Below, in pieces: positions 1-6,261 of a stretch of DNA of 17,405 nt. The notes below the pieces were generated by a model. It saw only the letters and a list, made by a program, of their open reading frames with translations, was not told where the DNA came from and made no database searches. The position numbers and the translations under genes were made by a program. This stretch comes from an uncultured Peptococcaceae bacterium (GTDB taxonomy: Bacteria > Bacillota > Peptococcia > Peptococcales > Peptococcaceae): the NCBI GenBank assembly GCA_937922955.1, contig CALAKO010000014.1:1-17405 (forward strand), in the 5' to 3' direction. The stretch's first letter is position 1. Each line of letters begins with the position of its first letter.

Positions 1-158
1 ATTGTAGACGGCTTTCAATAAAAATGCAATGCATCAATAATAGAATTTGATGTCAGAATTTTTATAAGATAGCTGCTACTGGAAGGGAGTTGGGCGCACA
101 ACGTTATAACATCGCACTTATCAATTATTAACTAACTATGAGAAAGGAAGTGTTTATT

Positions 159-1490
159 GTGTCTGAAGCAACCAATAGACCAAATACGCAGATCGTTGAT
201 AAACCATTGGTGCAATTACCAAAGGGCAAGCGAACCTTTTTCATCGCGATTCTGTATGTAATGTTCTGCTTTGATTTATTTATTCGTTATGGATTTAGTT
301 ATGTAATGCCACTTGTTCAGTCTGACCTGGGATTAAGTAATACACAGGTTGGGATGATGAGTAGTGCGATATTCTTAGGTATGGCAATTTTTGTAATGCC
401 GATCTCATTTATTGGTGAAAATCATTCGCAGCGTCGAACCATTAGTTTCTGTGGTATTCTTTGGTCTGCAGCCACCGTTGTTTGCGGCATGGCTGGTGGA
501 GCAGTCACGTTGATTATCAGTCGACTGTGTGTTGGTGCAGGCAGCTCCGCGTATGCGCCATTATCCACGGCCATGATCACCAGTTGGTTTAAGAAATCTT
601 CTTGGGGTACTGCGCTGGGGATTTACAATACCGCAATGATTGTTGGTGGTGCATTGGGAACTGTTGTGTTTGCTGCACTTGCTCAGGCTGCTGGATGGAG
701 AACGTGCTTCTATGTAATTGGTGGCATTAGTTTGGTTGTTTGCTTGTTGTCATTTTTGTTGCCAGATAATAAAAAACTTATGGCACAGCAGGGTTCTGAA
801 GCAGGTAATGGTGATGCAGAAGAAGTGGCTCAAATTAAATTGAATGTTTCTGATACTGCGAAACTACTTCTTCATAATAAAGCGTTGTTAGCGATGTGTT
901 TGGCAGCAGGGATGGCCTTGTTCTCTGTTAATACAGGTTCTTCCTTTGCAGCAATCTATTTCCAAGATGTAAAAGGTATGAGTGTAACAGCCGCGTCTAT
1001 GGTAGCGTTGATTACTATGCCTTTCAGTATTTTAGCCACGCCAATTGGTGGTAAGATTCTTGATAAATGGTATGGTAAAGATCGTCGCGCACGTATGTGG
1101 ATGCCGATGATCACTTGCTTGCTCAGTGCAGGTATTCTTGCTGTTGGTTATGGCAGTGCGAGCATTCCTCTCATTATTGCGGGAAATGCGACATATACCT
1201 TGGGGAACACGGCTTTCCATGCATCCAGTCACGAATTAGTGCCAGCTTGGTATAAGTCAGTATCTTATGGGACTTATGTATTCTTTATTCAGATATTTGG
1301 TGCTATTGGGCCTACAGCTGGTGGTGCTTTGATTGATATGATCGGCATTCAAAACGGGCTTGTAGTCGTTCAGGCAACCATGATCATTACAGGTATTCTA
1401 TTACTTTATGCAGGAAAAGTTTACTTAACCTATTATAATGCTGCTCGCAAGGCGGAAGAAGAACGTGGCCTTGATGTTGTAAAAGCGTAA
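159..1490 (+). CDS. MFS family transporter (substrate unknown)
   Basis: This is a major facilitator superfamily permease of 443 residues, the usual size for a 12-helix carrier of the inner membrane. Alternating hydrophobic helices begin near residue 25, and a polar cytoplasmic loop around residues 205-235 separates the two six-helix halves. A degenerate motif A (GENHSQRRT) follows helix 2. I chose the GTG at 159 because AAGGAAG at 144-150 lies 8 bases before it; the ATG at 138 would place that Shine-Dalgarno inside the gene and has no site of its own. A terminator follows directly, so the gene is probably monocistronic. The next gene is an amidohydrolase, which hints that the substrate may be an N-acyl or amide compound, but nothing in the sequence fixes it. 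Family assignment is firm; substrate and direction of transport are unknown. Confidence 0.9.
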   Translation: MSEATNRPNTQIVDKPLVQLPKGKRTFFIAILYVMFCFDLFIRYGFSYVMPLVQSDLGLSNTQVGMMSSAIFLGMAIFVMPISFIGENHSQRRTISFCGILWSAATVVCGMAGGAVTLIISRLCVGAGSSAYAPLSTAMITSWFKKSSWGTALGIYNTAMIVGGALGTVVFAALAQAAGWRTCFYVIGGISLVVCLLSFLLPDNKKLMAQQGSEAGNGDAEEVAQIKLNVSDTAKLLLHNKALLAMCLAAGMALFSVNTGSSFAAIYFQDVKGMSVTAASMVALITMPFSILATPIGGKILDKWYGKDRRARMWMPMITCLLSAGILAVGYGSASIPLIIAGNATYTLGNTAFHASSHELVPAWYKSVSYGTYVFFIQIFGAIGPTAGGALIDMIGIQNGLVVVQATMIITGILLLYAGKVYLTYYNAARKAEEERGLDVVKA

Positions 1491-1498
1491 TGATATTG

Positions 1499-1529
1499 AA
1501 AACTGCATCACCCATGATGCAGTTTTTTT
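1499..1529 (+). terminator. Rho-independent terminator after the MFS gene
   Basis: A perfect 12-bp stem (1499-1510 with 1515-1526) with a CCCA loop runs into seven T residues. It lies 9 bases past the MFS stop codon. Confidence 0.9.
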
Positions 1530-1586
1530 AATAGCTATTGTTTTGATGATTAACGAAACGGCTATATTATGAAGGAGGAAATGAAA

Positions 1587-3221
1587 ATGGGACAAACGTT
1601 GTATTTTAATGGAACAATAATAACGGTGAATGATGAACAACCATTAGCGGAGGCCATTCTTATTGATGGAGACAGAATTAAAGCTGTTGGGGCTTTGAAA
1701 GAAGTAGAAGAACAAGCTGATGCAAACGTTGAAAGAATTGATCTTGATGGCAAAACTATGACCCCAGGCTTTATTGATGGCCACAGTCATATGGTTTTCA
1801 GTTGTCTGTTCCCTCGTTTTGATGCTCCGCCAACGGGTGACATTGATAGCGTTGAGAAACTTGTTGCAGCCATTAAGGTGTATTTGGAAGAAAATCCAAT
1901 TAAAGGTGATAATTGGCTGGTTGGTATGGGTTATGACAACAACGCTTTTCCGGATGGCAAACACCCAACACGCGATGATTTGGATCAGGCATCTACGGAA
2001 GTTCCAATAGTAATGATGCATTCCAGTGGTCACGTGGGTTGCTGCAATTCGAAGGTGTTGGAATTGTGTGGCATCACAAAGGATATGCCAAATCCAGAAG
2101 GCGGGATTTTCCAAAAGGATCCAGTGACCGGTGAACCTACGGGGATGGTGGAAGAAGCTGCGTTGACGCAGTATGTCTTGGGTAAATTTATGCCTCGTCC
2201 TACACCAGAATTTATGATGGAAGGCGTTCAGCGTTCAGAAAAATTGTATCTTAGCCATGGTATCACAACTGCTCAAGATGGTAGCTTTGATTTGCATACC
2301 ATTCCGTTGGTCGCAAATATGCACAAAATGGGCTTGTCTAAAATTGATCTGTATGTTTTCTCACAAATTGAGATGTTGGGGGACATGGTTGATCAAGTAC
2401 CGCCTTCTCCAGAAGCGGAATATATTGATGGGGTAAAAATTGGTGGGGTGAAGTTTTTCCTCGATGGTTCTCCTCAGGCGAAAACAGCGTGGTTGTCTCA
2501 ACCGTACTATATTGTTCCAGAAGGTGAAGCAGAGGATTATTGTGGTTATCCAGTGCATCCAAGTGACGAAGAAGTTTACGGTTACTTCAAGCAAGCACTG
2601 GAGCATCGTTGGCAGATTATCTGTCATGCCAATGGTGACGCCGCAATTGAACAATTTATTACGCAGTATGCGCGTGCAAAAGCTGACACCGGCATTGATG
2701 AAGATTTGCGGCCAGTGGTTATTCACTGTCAGACTGTTCGCGAAGATCAGTTGGATCGCATGAAAGAAATTGGCTTATTGCCATCCTTCTTCCACGATCA
2801 TGTTTATCTCTATGGGGATTTGCATCTGGATTCAGTATTAGGGCCAGAACGTGGACGTCGCATCAGCCCATTGACGTCTGCAGTGAAACGTGGTATGAGC
2901 TTTACCATGCATCAGGATACGCCTGTGATTCATCCAAATATGATTCTCAGTGTTCACCATGCGGTCAACCGCAAAACGTCAAGTGGACGAGAAATTGGGC
3001 CTGAATTTGCTGTTGATCCAATGGAAGCGTTGCGTGCCATCACGATTTATGGAGCATATCAGACTTTTGAAGAAAAGAGCAAGGGGTCACTTGAAGTTGG
3101 AAAACTGGCTGATTTGGTCATTTTGGATAAAAATCCGCTGTCAGTGCCAAAAGAAACCATCAAAGACATTCGTGTGCTTCAAACTATAAAGAAAGGTGAA
3201 GTCGTTTATCAAGCTGAATAA
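1587..3221 (+). CDS. YtcJ-like metal-dependent amidohydrolase
   Basis: This 544-residue protein belongs to the YtcJ/amidohydrolase-3 family of the amidohydrolase superfamily, a metal-dependent hydrolase with a TIM-barrel core flanked by a small beta domain. Visible motifs are the metal-binding HSH at residues 66-68 (in GFIDGHSHM), the lysine K289 in VKFFLDGS that is a candidate bridging carboxylated lysine, H347 in HANGD, H380 in HCQ and D444 in HQDTP, all in the expected order. The C-terminus ends with the family's GSLEVGKLADLVILD strand. The ATG at 1587 is preferred because AAGGAGGA (1572-1579) is 7 bases upstream; in-frame ATGs at 1569 and 1581 overlap or crowd that site. Known relatives act on N-acyl amino acids, amides or N-substituted formamides, but the substrate here cannot be read from sequence. 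It follows the MFS gene on the same strand, which suggests uptake then hydrolysis, although a terminator lies between them. Confidence 0.9.
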   Translation: MGQTLYFNGTIITVNDEQPLAEAILIDGDRIKAVGALKEVEEQADANVERIDLDGKTMTPGFIDGHSHMVFSCLFPRFDAPPTGDIDSVEKLVAAIKVYLEENPIKGDNWLVGMGYDNNAFPDGKHPTRDDLDQASTEVPIVMMHSSGHVGCCNSKVLELCGITKDMPNPEGGIFQKDPVTGEPTGMVEEAALTQYVLGKFMPRPTPEFMMEGVQRSEKLYLSHGITTAQDGSFDLHTIPLVANMHKMGLSKIDLYVFSQIEMLGDMVDQVPPSPEAEYIDGVKIGGVKFFLDGSPQAKTAWLSQPYYIVPEGEAEDYCGYPVHPSDEEVYGYFKQALEHRWQIICHANGDAAIEQFITQYARAKADTGIDEDLRPVVIHCQTVREDQLDRMKEIGLLPSFFHDHVYLYGDLHLDSVLGPERGRRISPLTSAVKRGMSFTMHQDTPVIHPNMILSVHHAVNRKTSSGREIGPEFAVDPMEALRAITIYGAYQTFEEKSKGSLEVGKLADLVILDKNPLSVPKETIKDIRVLQTIKKGEVVYQAE

Positions 3222-3242
3222 ATTTTACGGCGATTAACTATT

Positions 3243-3284
3243 AAAACCCTCTTTTGATAAAGAATTGTCAAAAGAGGGTTTTGT
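3243..3284 (+). terminator. Hairpin terminator after the amidohydrolase gene
   Basis: A perfect 15-bp stem (3243-3257 with 3268-3282) with a 10-base loop carries TTTT at its 3' edge and AAAA at its 5' edge, so it could work in both directions. The T run is short and broken by a G, so termination may be partial. Confidence 0.8.
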
Positions 3285-3285
3285 A

Positions 3286-3318
3286 GTTTGCATCTGCATG
3301 AGGTATGTTGATGCAAAC
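3286..3318. repeat. 9-bp inverted repeat in the intergenic stretch
   Basis: GTTTGCATC (3286-3294) is repeated inverted as GATGCAAAC (3310-3318) with a 15-base spacer. There is no T run after it, so it is not a simple terminator. It could be a protein-binding site or a hairpin in readthrough RNA. Nothing else supported is seen between here and the promoter at 3417. Confidence 0.4.
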
Positions 3319-3416
3319 CATTAGCGAAAGAAAATTAAGATTTTAGAAGGGCATTCGCATAAGGAAGATATTGAATTAATTTGTATAAAAATTGTGTGAA
3401 GAATACTAAAAATGGC

Positions 3417-3445
3417 TTTACAAAGCGTTTTTCGATTGATATAAT
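3417..3445 (+). promoter_or_regulatory. Strong sigma-70-type promoter of the tRNA-like gene
   Basis: The -35 box TTTACA (3417-3422) and a consensus -10 box TATAAT (3440-3445) are 17 bp apart. The predicted start near 3452 is about 9 bases before the tRNA-like 5' end at 3461, as expected for a short tRNA leader. Confidence 0.85.
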
Positions 3446-3460
3446 ATGGTTAAGTCGAAA

Positions 3461-3531
3461 GGAATTTTTGTTGAAACGGCATCATACAGGTTGTGGCACC
3501 TGAGTTGCGGGTTCGAATCCCGTGGAATTCC
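3461..3531 (+). tRNA. tRNA-His(GTG)-like gene with a non-canonical anticodon arm
   Basis: The 71-nt stretch folds as a cloverleaf. The acceptor stem pairs 3462-3468 with 3524-3530 (two G-U pairs at the base), and G3461 pairs with C3531, matching the G-1:C73 pair that marks bacterial tRNA-His. The D-arm is TTGA/TCAT with a 7-nt loop holding GG. The T-arm is GCGGG-TTCGAAT-CCCGT. The anticodon region CAGG-TTGTGGC-A-CCTG contains the His anticodon GTG in the usual TTGTGG context, so identity is supported twice. Oddities are: one base fewer than expected, giving either a 5-bp stem with a 6-nt loop or a 4-bp stem with an 8-nt loop; a T-T mismatch at the first D-stem pair; a 4-nt variable loop; and no encoded CCA (the 3' sequence is CTAA). 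A strong promoter and a terminator flank it, so it is probably transcribed. It may be a divergent tRNA-His, a decaying copy or a tRNA-like RNA. Confidence 0.55.
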
Positions 3532-3539
3532 TAACGTCG

Positions 3540-3573
3540 ACGCAATCACCAAAAAATGTGCGTGCGTTTTTTT
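3540..3573 (+). terminator. Terminator of the tRNA-like gene
   Basis: ACGCA at 3540-3544 pairs with TGCGT at 3563-3567 and CAC with GTG inside, separated by a two-base internal mismatch, with an A-rich loop. Seven T residues follow. It starts 9 bases after the tRNA-like 3' end. Confidence 0.7.
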
Positions 3574-3594
3574 ATGCCCACAGGTGAGGCTTTC

Positions 3595-3623
3595 TTGCGG
3601 TATAGCTTTAAAAATGCTATGAT
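3595..3623 (+). promoter_or_regulatory. Promoter of the ymdB-like/menG operon
   Basis: The -35 box TTGCGG (3595-3600) and -10 box TATGAT (3618-3623) are separated by 17 bp. The predicted start near 3630 leaves a leader of about 20 bases with AGGAG at 3639-3643. Confidence 0.65.
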
Positions 3624-3650
3624 GAATGGGCAGAAGACAGGAGTATTACT

Positions 3651-4451
3651 ATGAAAATACTATTTATCGGCGATATGGTGACCCCAGATTCTATAGAAAT
3701 GGCTGCTCGCTGTATTCGTCAATTGAAAAAAGAACAGACCATTGATCTTGTTATTGCTAATGGCGAAAATATTCATACTCAAAATGGATTGAATCTTAAG
3801 CAATATCAACAGTTGAAGAAAATTGGTGTTGATGTGGTGACGCTGGGAAACCACGCATGGAACCAACCTCAGATTTATCATTTTATTGATGAGAACGAGG
3901 ATATTGTTCGACCATTTAATTATCCTCCGGACACCCCAGGGCGTGGCTGGACGATTGCAGAAGCCAATCATCGTTCTGTGGCGGTGATTGTTGCTATGGG
4001 AAATGTGTATGTTTCCACGTTAACGTCTCCGTTTCAAGATATTATGAATGTGGTTGATGAACTGCATGAGCAAGGTGTTAAAACGATTATTGTTGATATG
4101 CACGCCGAAGCAACATCAGAAAAATTAGCTTTGGGACGATACTTGGATGGTAAGGTTAGTGCTGTAATTGGAACCCATACGCATATTCCGACTGCCGATG
4201 ACCAAATATTGCCTAATGGCACCGCTTATCAAACGGATGTTGGTATGGTGGGGCCTGTTGATTCCATCATTGGCATGAAAGTTGAGGCATCCATTAATCG
4301 GTTTTTAACACAACGTCGTGTGAAGTTTCAACAAAGCGACGATAATCACTTTCTTTTCCAAGCGGTGCTCATTGAGATTGATCATGATGGACGAGCAGTG
4401 GGGATTGAACGTGTGGAAAAACGCATGATAATAGAAAGGACCTTCATATGA
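3651..4451 (+). CDS. ymdB: YmdB-family metallophosphodiesterase
   Basis: This 266-residue protein matches the YmdB/TIGR00282 family of dinuclear-metal phosphodiesterases, which hydrolyse 2',3'-cyclic nucleotides and in Bacillus subtilis affect biofilm and motility decisions. The expected metal ligands are all present: D8 in FIGDMV, E39 and N40 in NGENIH, N67 and H68 in LGNHAWNQ, H151 in HAEATSEK, and H176 and H178 in GTHTHI. Further family hallmarks are RPFNYPPDTPGRG (residues 87-99) and the TDVGMVG segment. Length matches the family (about 260-265). AGGAG at 3639-3643 is 7 bases before the start. The stop codon overlaps the next start as ATGA, so it is translationally coupled to the methyltransferase gene, although the two activities have no known link. 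It is a cytosolic protein. The family is certain; the physiological substrate is not. Confidence 0.92.
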   Translation: MKILFIGDMVTPDSIEMAARCIRQLKKEQTIDLVIANGENIHTQNGLNLKQYQQLKKIGVDVVTLGNHAWNQPQIYHFIDENEDIVRPFNYPPDTPGRGWTIAEANHRSVAVIVAMGNVYVSTLTSPFQDIMNVVDELHEQGVKTIIVDMHAEATSEKLALGRYLDGKVSAVIGTHTHIPTADDQILPNGTAYQTDVGMVGPVDSIIGMKVEASINRFLTQRRVKFQQSDDNHFLFQAVLIEIDHDGRAVGIERVEKRMIIERTFI

Positions 4452-5296
4452 AAAACGAACGCAAGGAAAAATATGTTCATGAGGTATTTGAATCCATTGC
4501 TGGAAAATATGATTTTATGAATGTACTGATGACTTGGGGCATGTTGGGAAGATGGCAGAAAATTGTCATGGAGAAGACAGAGCTTGTGCCAGGTGATAAG
4601 GGATTGGACGTATGCTGTGGAACGGGTGAAATGACCTATCAGCAGGCTGAGATTGTGGGGCCTTATGGTCAGGCCGTGGGTTTGGATTTTTCTAGTAATA
4701 TGCTGCAGGCCGCTCGTGCGAAGCAAAAAGAGCATCCGGAATGCAATGTTCAGTTCGTTGAGGGGGATGCGCTGGCGCTGCCTTTTCCAGACGACAGTTT
4801 TGATGCTGCTACGAGTGGGTTTGCTTTACGCAATGTAAGTGATATTCCGCTTGCCATTCGTGAAATGGCCCGTGTGGTTGAAGTTGGTGGAAAAGTGGTA
4901 TGTATAGATGTTTCTCGTCCAAGTTTTCCGCCGGCACGCGTGTTTTTTAACTTCTATTATTTCAAGGTGGTGCCGTGGCTTGGCAGTCACTTGGTGAGCC
5001 CGCAAACGATCTCCAACGGATTTCCAGCTTATACCTGGCTGGCTGAAAGTCTGCGTACGTTTCCGCCACGTCATGAAATTGCTCAGATGTTCCGGGATGC
5101 TGGACTGACGGCGGTTGAGGTGCGGCCTGTAGGATTTGGTGCTGCGACCATTTACAGTGGGATAAAAACCAGTGCAGATTATGATTTTCAGGCGCCAGCG
5201 CGTCAGTGTCCATTGAATAAAGTGAAAAAAGCAGCCGTTTGTGCACGCAATCTGCTTGCTAAGCTGACAAGCTTTATAAAAAAACGGATAGGGTAA
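4448..5296 (+). CDS. menG: Demethylmenaquinone methyltransferase (UbiE/MenG)
   Basis: This is a class I SAM-dependent C-methyltransferase that completes menaquinone (or ubiquinone) synthesis by methylating the ring of the demethylated quinone. SAM-binding motif I is GLDVCCGTGEM, followed by the acidic strand GLDFSSNML, the DALALPFPDDSFD segment, and the UbiE signature GFALRNVSDIPLAIREMARVVEVGGKVV. Family members are about 230-250 residues; this one has 282. The normal end (GAATIYSGIK, about residue 239) is followed by a roughly 42-residue basic, probably helical tail rich in K, R and L that could associate with the membrane. No other quinone-biosynthesis gene lies in the window. The ATG overlaps the preceding stop codon, and AAAGGA at 4435-4440 is 7 bases upstream. 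Given the probable Bacillota host I favour menaquinone over ubiquinone. Confidence 0.9.
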   Translation: MKNERKEKYVHEVFESIAGKYDFMNVLMTWGMLGRWQKIVMEKTELVPGDKGLDVCCGTGEMTYQQAEIVGPYGQAVGLDFSSNMLQAARAKQKEHPECNVQFVEGDALALPFPDDSFDAATSGFALRNVSDIPLAIREMARVVEVGGKVVCIDVSRPSFPPARVFFNFYYFKVVPWLGSHLVSPQTISNGFPAYTWLAESLRTFPPRHEIAQMFRDAGLTAVEVRPVGFGAATIYSGIKTSADYDFQAPARQCPLNKVKKAAVCARNLLAKLTSFIKKRIG

Positions 5297-5359
5297 CTTT
5301 ATTTTTATATTTTTGTAACGTTATGACAAAGATTTTCGTGTATGATAGACATATATGCT

Positions 5360-5375
5360 GTTGTCTATCGACAAC
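5360..5375. promoter_or_regulatory. Inverted repeat just upstream of the HAAS gene
   Basis: GTTGTC and GACAAC form a perfect 6-bp inverted repeat with a TATC spacer, ending 4 bases before the Shine-Dalgarno site (5380-5385). It lies 13 bases after a TATGAT (5341-5346) that could be a -10 box, though no good -35 box is seen. It may be an operator downstream of the start point or a leader hairpin. Confidence 0.4.
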
Positions 5376-5393
5376 GATTAGGAGGAATACGTA

Positions 5394-6122
5394 TTGACGT
5401 GGGACATGGACTATAAAACGAGGGGCGAATATATTTCGGCTCTGGAAAAGGCCTTGGCTGGAAAAAACATTGTAGACGCTGATAAAATGGTAACGGATAT
5501 AAAGAATTATTTTTTTAAACGTAATCGCCAATCGATTGGAGACACTGAAATCATTGCTACGTTACCAGATCCAGAAACATTGGCAGCCCAATACGAAGGA
5601 AAAGAGTACACCAATCCACGTGCATTGAAAAAAAGTGGAAACGCAGGTTTTTTTAAACGTTTTGGTATTTTTATTCTGACCTTTATCATGGTTGTTGTTG
5701 GCCTGGTTCTTTCTATTGCATTCTTTCTGATGCTGTTGGCGGGAATTCTGTCTTTGGTAGGTGCGCTCAGTATCTATATGGGTTGGATCGATATGTTGCC
5801 AGAACAGGTGTTGTCGGTTGTAGAGCTGATTCCATATCAAATCTTTGAAAATAATCCTATTGGGCTTGTTTCACTGGTTTCTTCTGGTATTTTCTTAATT
5901 TTATTATCAGGAACGGCGCTCAAGGCGTTGCGCCGTTTGCGGAAAAAATACCATACATGGACGTTGAAAAAAATCAGTGGCTGTTTCCGTCTGCCGGTTA
6001 CGCTGGACGATGTGTACTCTAAGGCGTGGCGCATCTGTGTATATATCTTCTTGCCATTGTCTATGATTGTTGGTCTAGTCAGTATGATGATGATGATTTT
6101 AGGTGTTGATTTTACATTTTAA
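5394..6122 (+). CDS. HAAS (DUF1700) domain membrane protein
   Basis: The N-terminal 75 or so residues (REYISALEKAL-type start, then DIKNYFF and TLPDPETLAAQY) look like the HAAS/DUF1700 signalling-associated helical domain. The rest is membrane: one long or two closely spaced hydrophobic stretches at about residues 88-128, another near 155-175, a basic cytosolic loop (KALRRLRKKYH), and a last helix near 215-240. HAAS proteins in Bacillota are often paired with a PadR regulator; none is present here. The start is a TTG at 5394 chosen because AGGAGG (5380-5385) is 8 bases upstream; the ATG at 5406 is 20 bases from that site. Length is 242 residues. The gene stands alone with its own terminator. 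Molecular function is unknown. Confidence 0.75.
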   Translation: MTWDMDYKTRGEYISALEKALAGKNIVDADKMVTDIKNYFFKRNRQSIGDTEIIATLPDPETLAAQYEGKEYTNPRALKKSGNAGFFKRFGIFILTFIMVVVGLVLSIAFFLMLLAGILSLVGALSIYMGWIDMLPEQVLSVVELIPYQIFENNPIGLVSLVSSGIFLILLSGTALKALRRLRKKYHTWTLKKISGCFRLPVTLDDVYSKAWRICVYIFLPLSMIVGLVSMMMMILGVDFTF

Positions 6123-6129
6123 ATTTGTA

Positions 6130-6159
6130 GCACTCACTTGTATGGTGAGTGCATTTTTT
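6130..6159 (+). terminator. Terminator after the HAAS gene
   Basis: GCACTCAC (6130-6137) pairs perfectly with GTGAGTGC (6145-6152) around a 7-base loop, followed by ATTTTTT. Confidence 0.92.
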
Positions 6160-6173
6160 ATTTGATGGATGCG

Positions 6174-6203
6174 TTGTCGAATTGTGTCAATTAATGGTAT
6201 AAT
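6174..6203 (+). promoter_or_regulatory. Promoter of the feoAB fusion gene
   Basis: The -35 box TTGTCG (6174-6179) and a consensus -10 box TATAAT (6198-6203) are 18 bp apart. Transcription from about 6210 gives a leader of around 50 bases. Iron control by Fur would be expected for feo genes, but I see no convincing Fur-box palindrome here. Confidence 0.65.
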
Positions 6204-6261
6204 TTGAGTTGAGTTTTATGAGAAGAAAGGGCATTGTAGAAGTGTCCTGTAGGAGAATAGT

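Noticed and set aside
1..137. Promoter upstream of the MFS gene
   Set aside because: TATAAG (63-68) and TATAAC (105-110) look like -10 boxes, but neither has a -35 element at 16-18 bp.
1530..1586. Promoter for the amidohydrolase gene
   Set aside because: TATATT at 1563-1568 would place the transcript start inside the Shine-Dalgarno, and the upstream TTG-type elements are at poor spacing.
3461..3531. Selenocysteine tRNA, pyrrolysine tRNA, tmRNA end or T-box leader as explanations for the tRNA-like RNA
   Set aside because: There is no TCA or CTA anticodon, no long variable arm, no tmRNA-like flank, and the TGGCACC resemblance to a T-box ends before the invariant part, while a full T-arm and acceptor pairing are present.
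6180..6261. A Fur box upstream of feoAB
   Set aside because: The region is A/T-rich, but no 7-1-7 or GATAAT-type inverted repeat is convincing.
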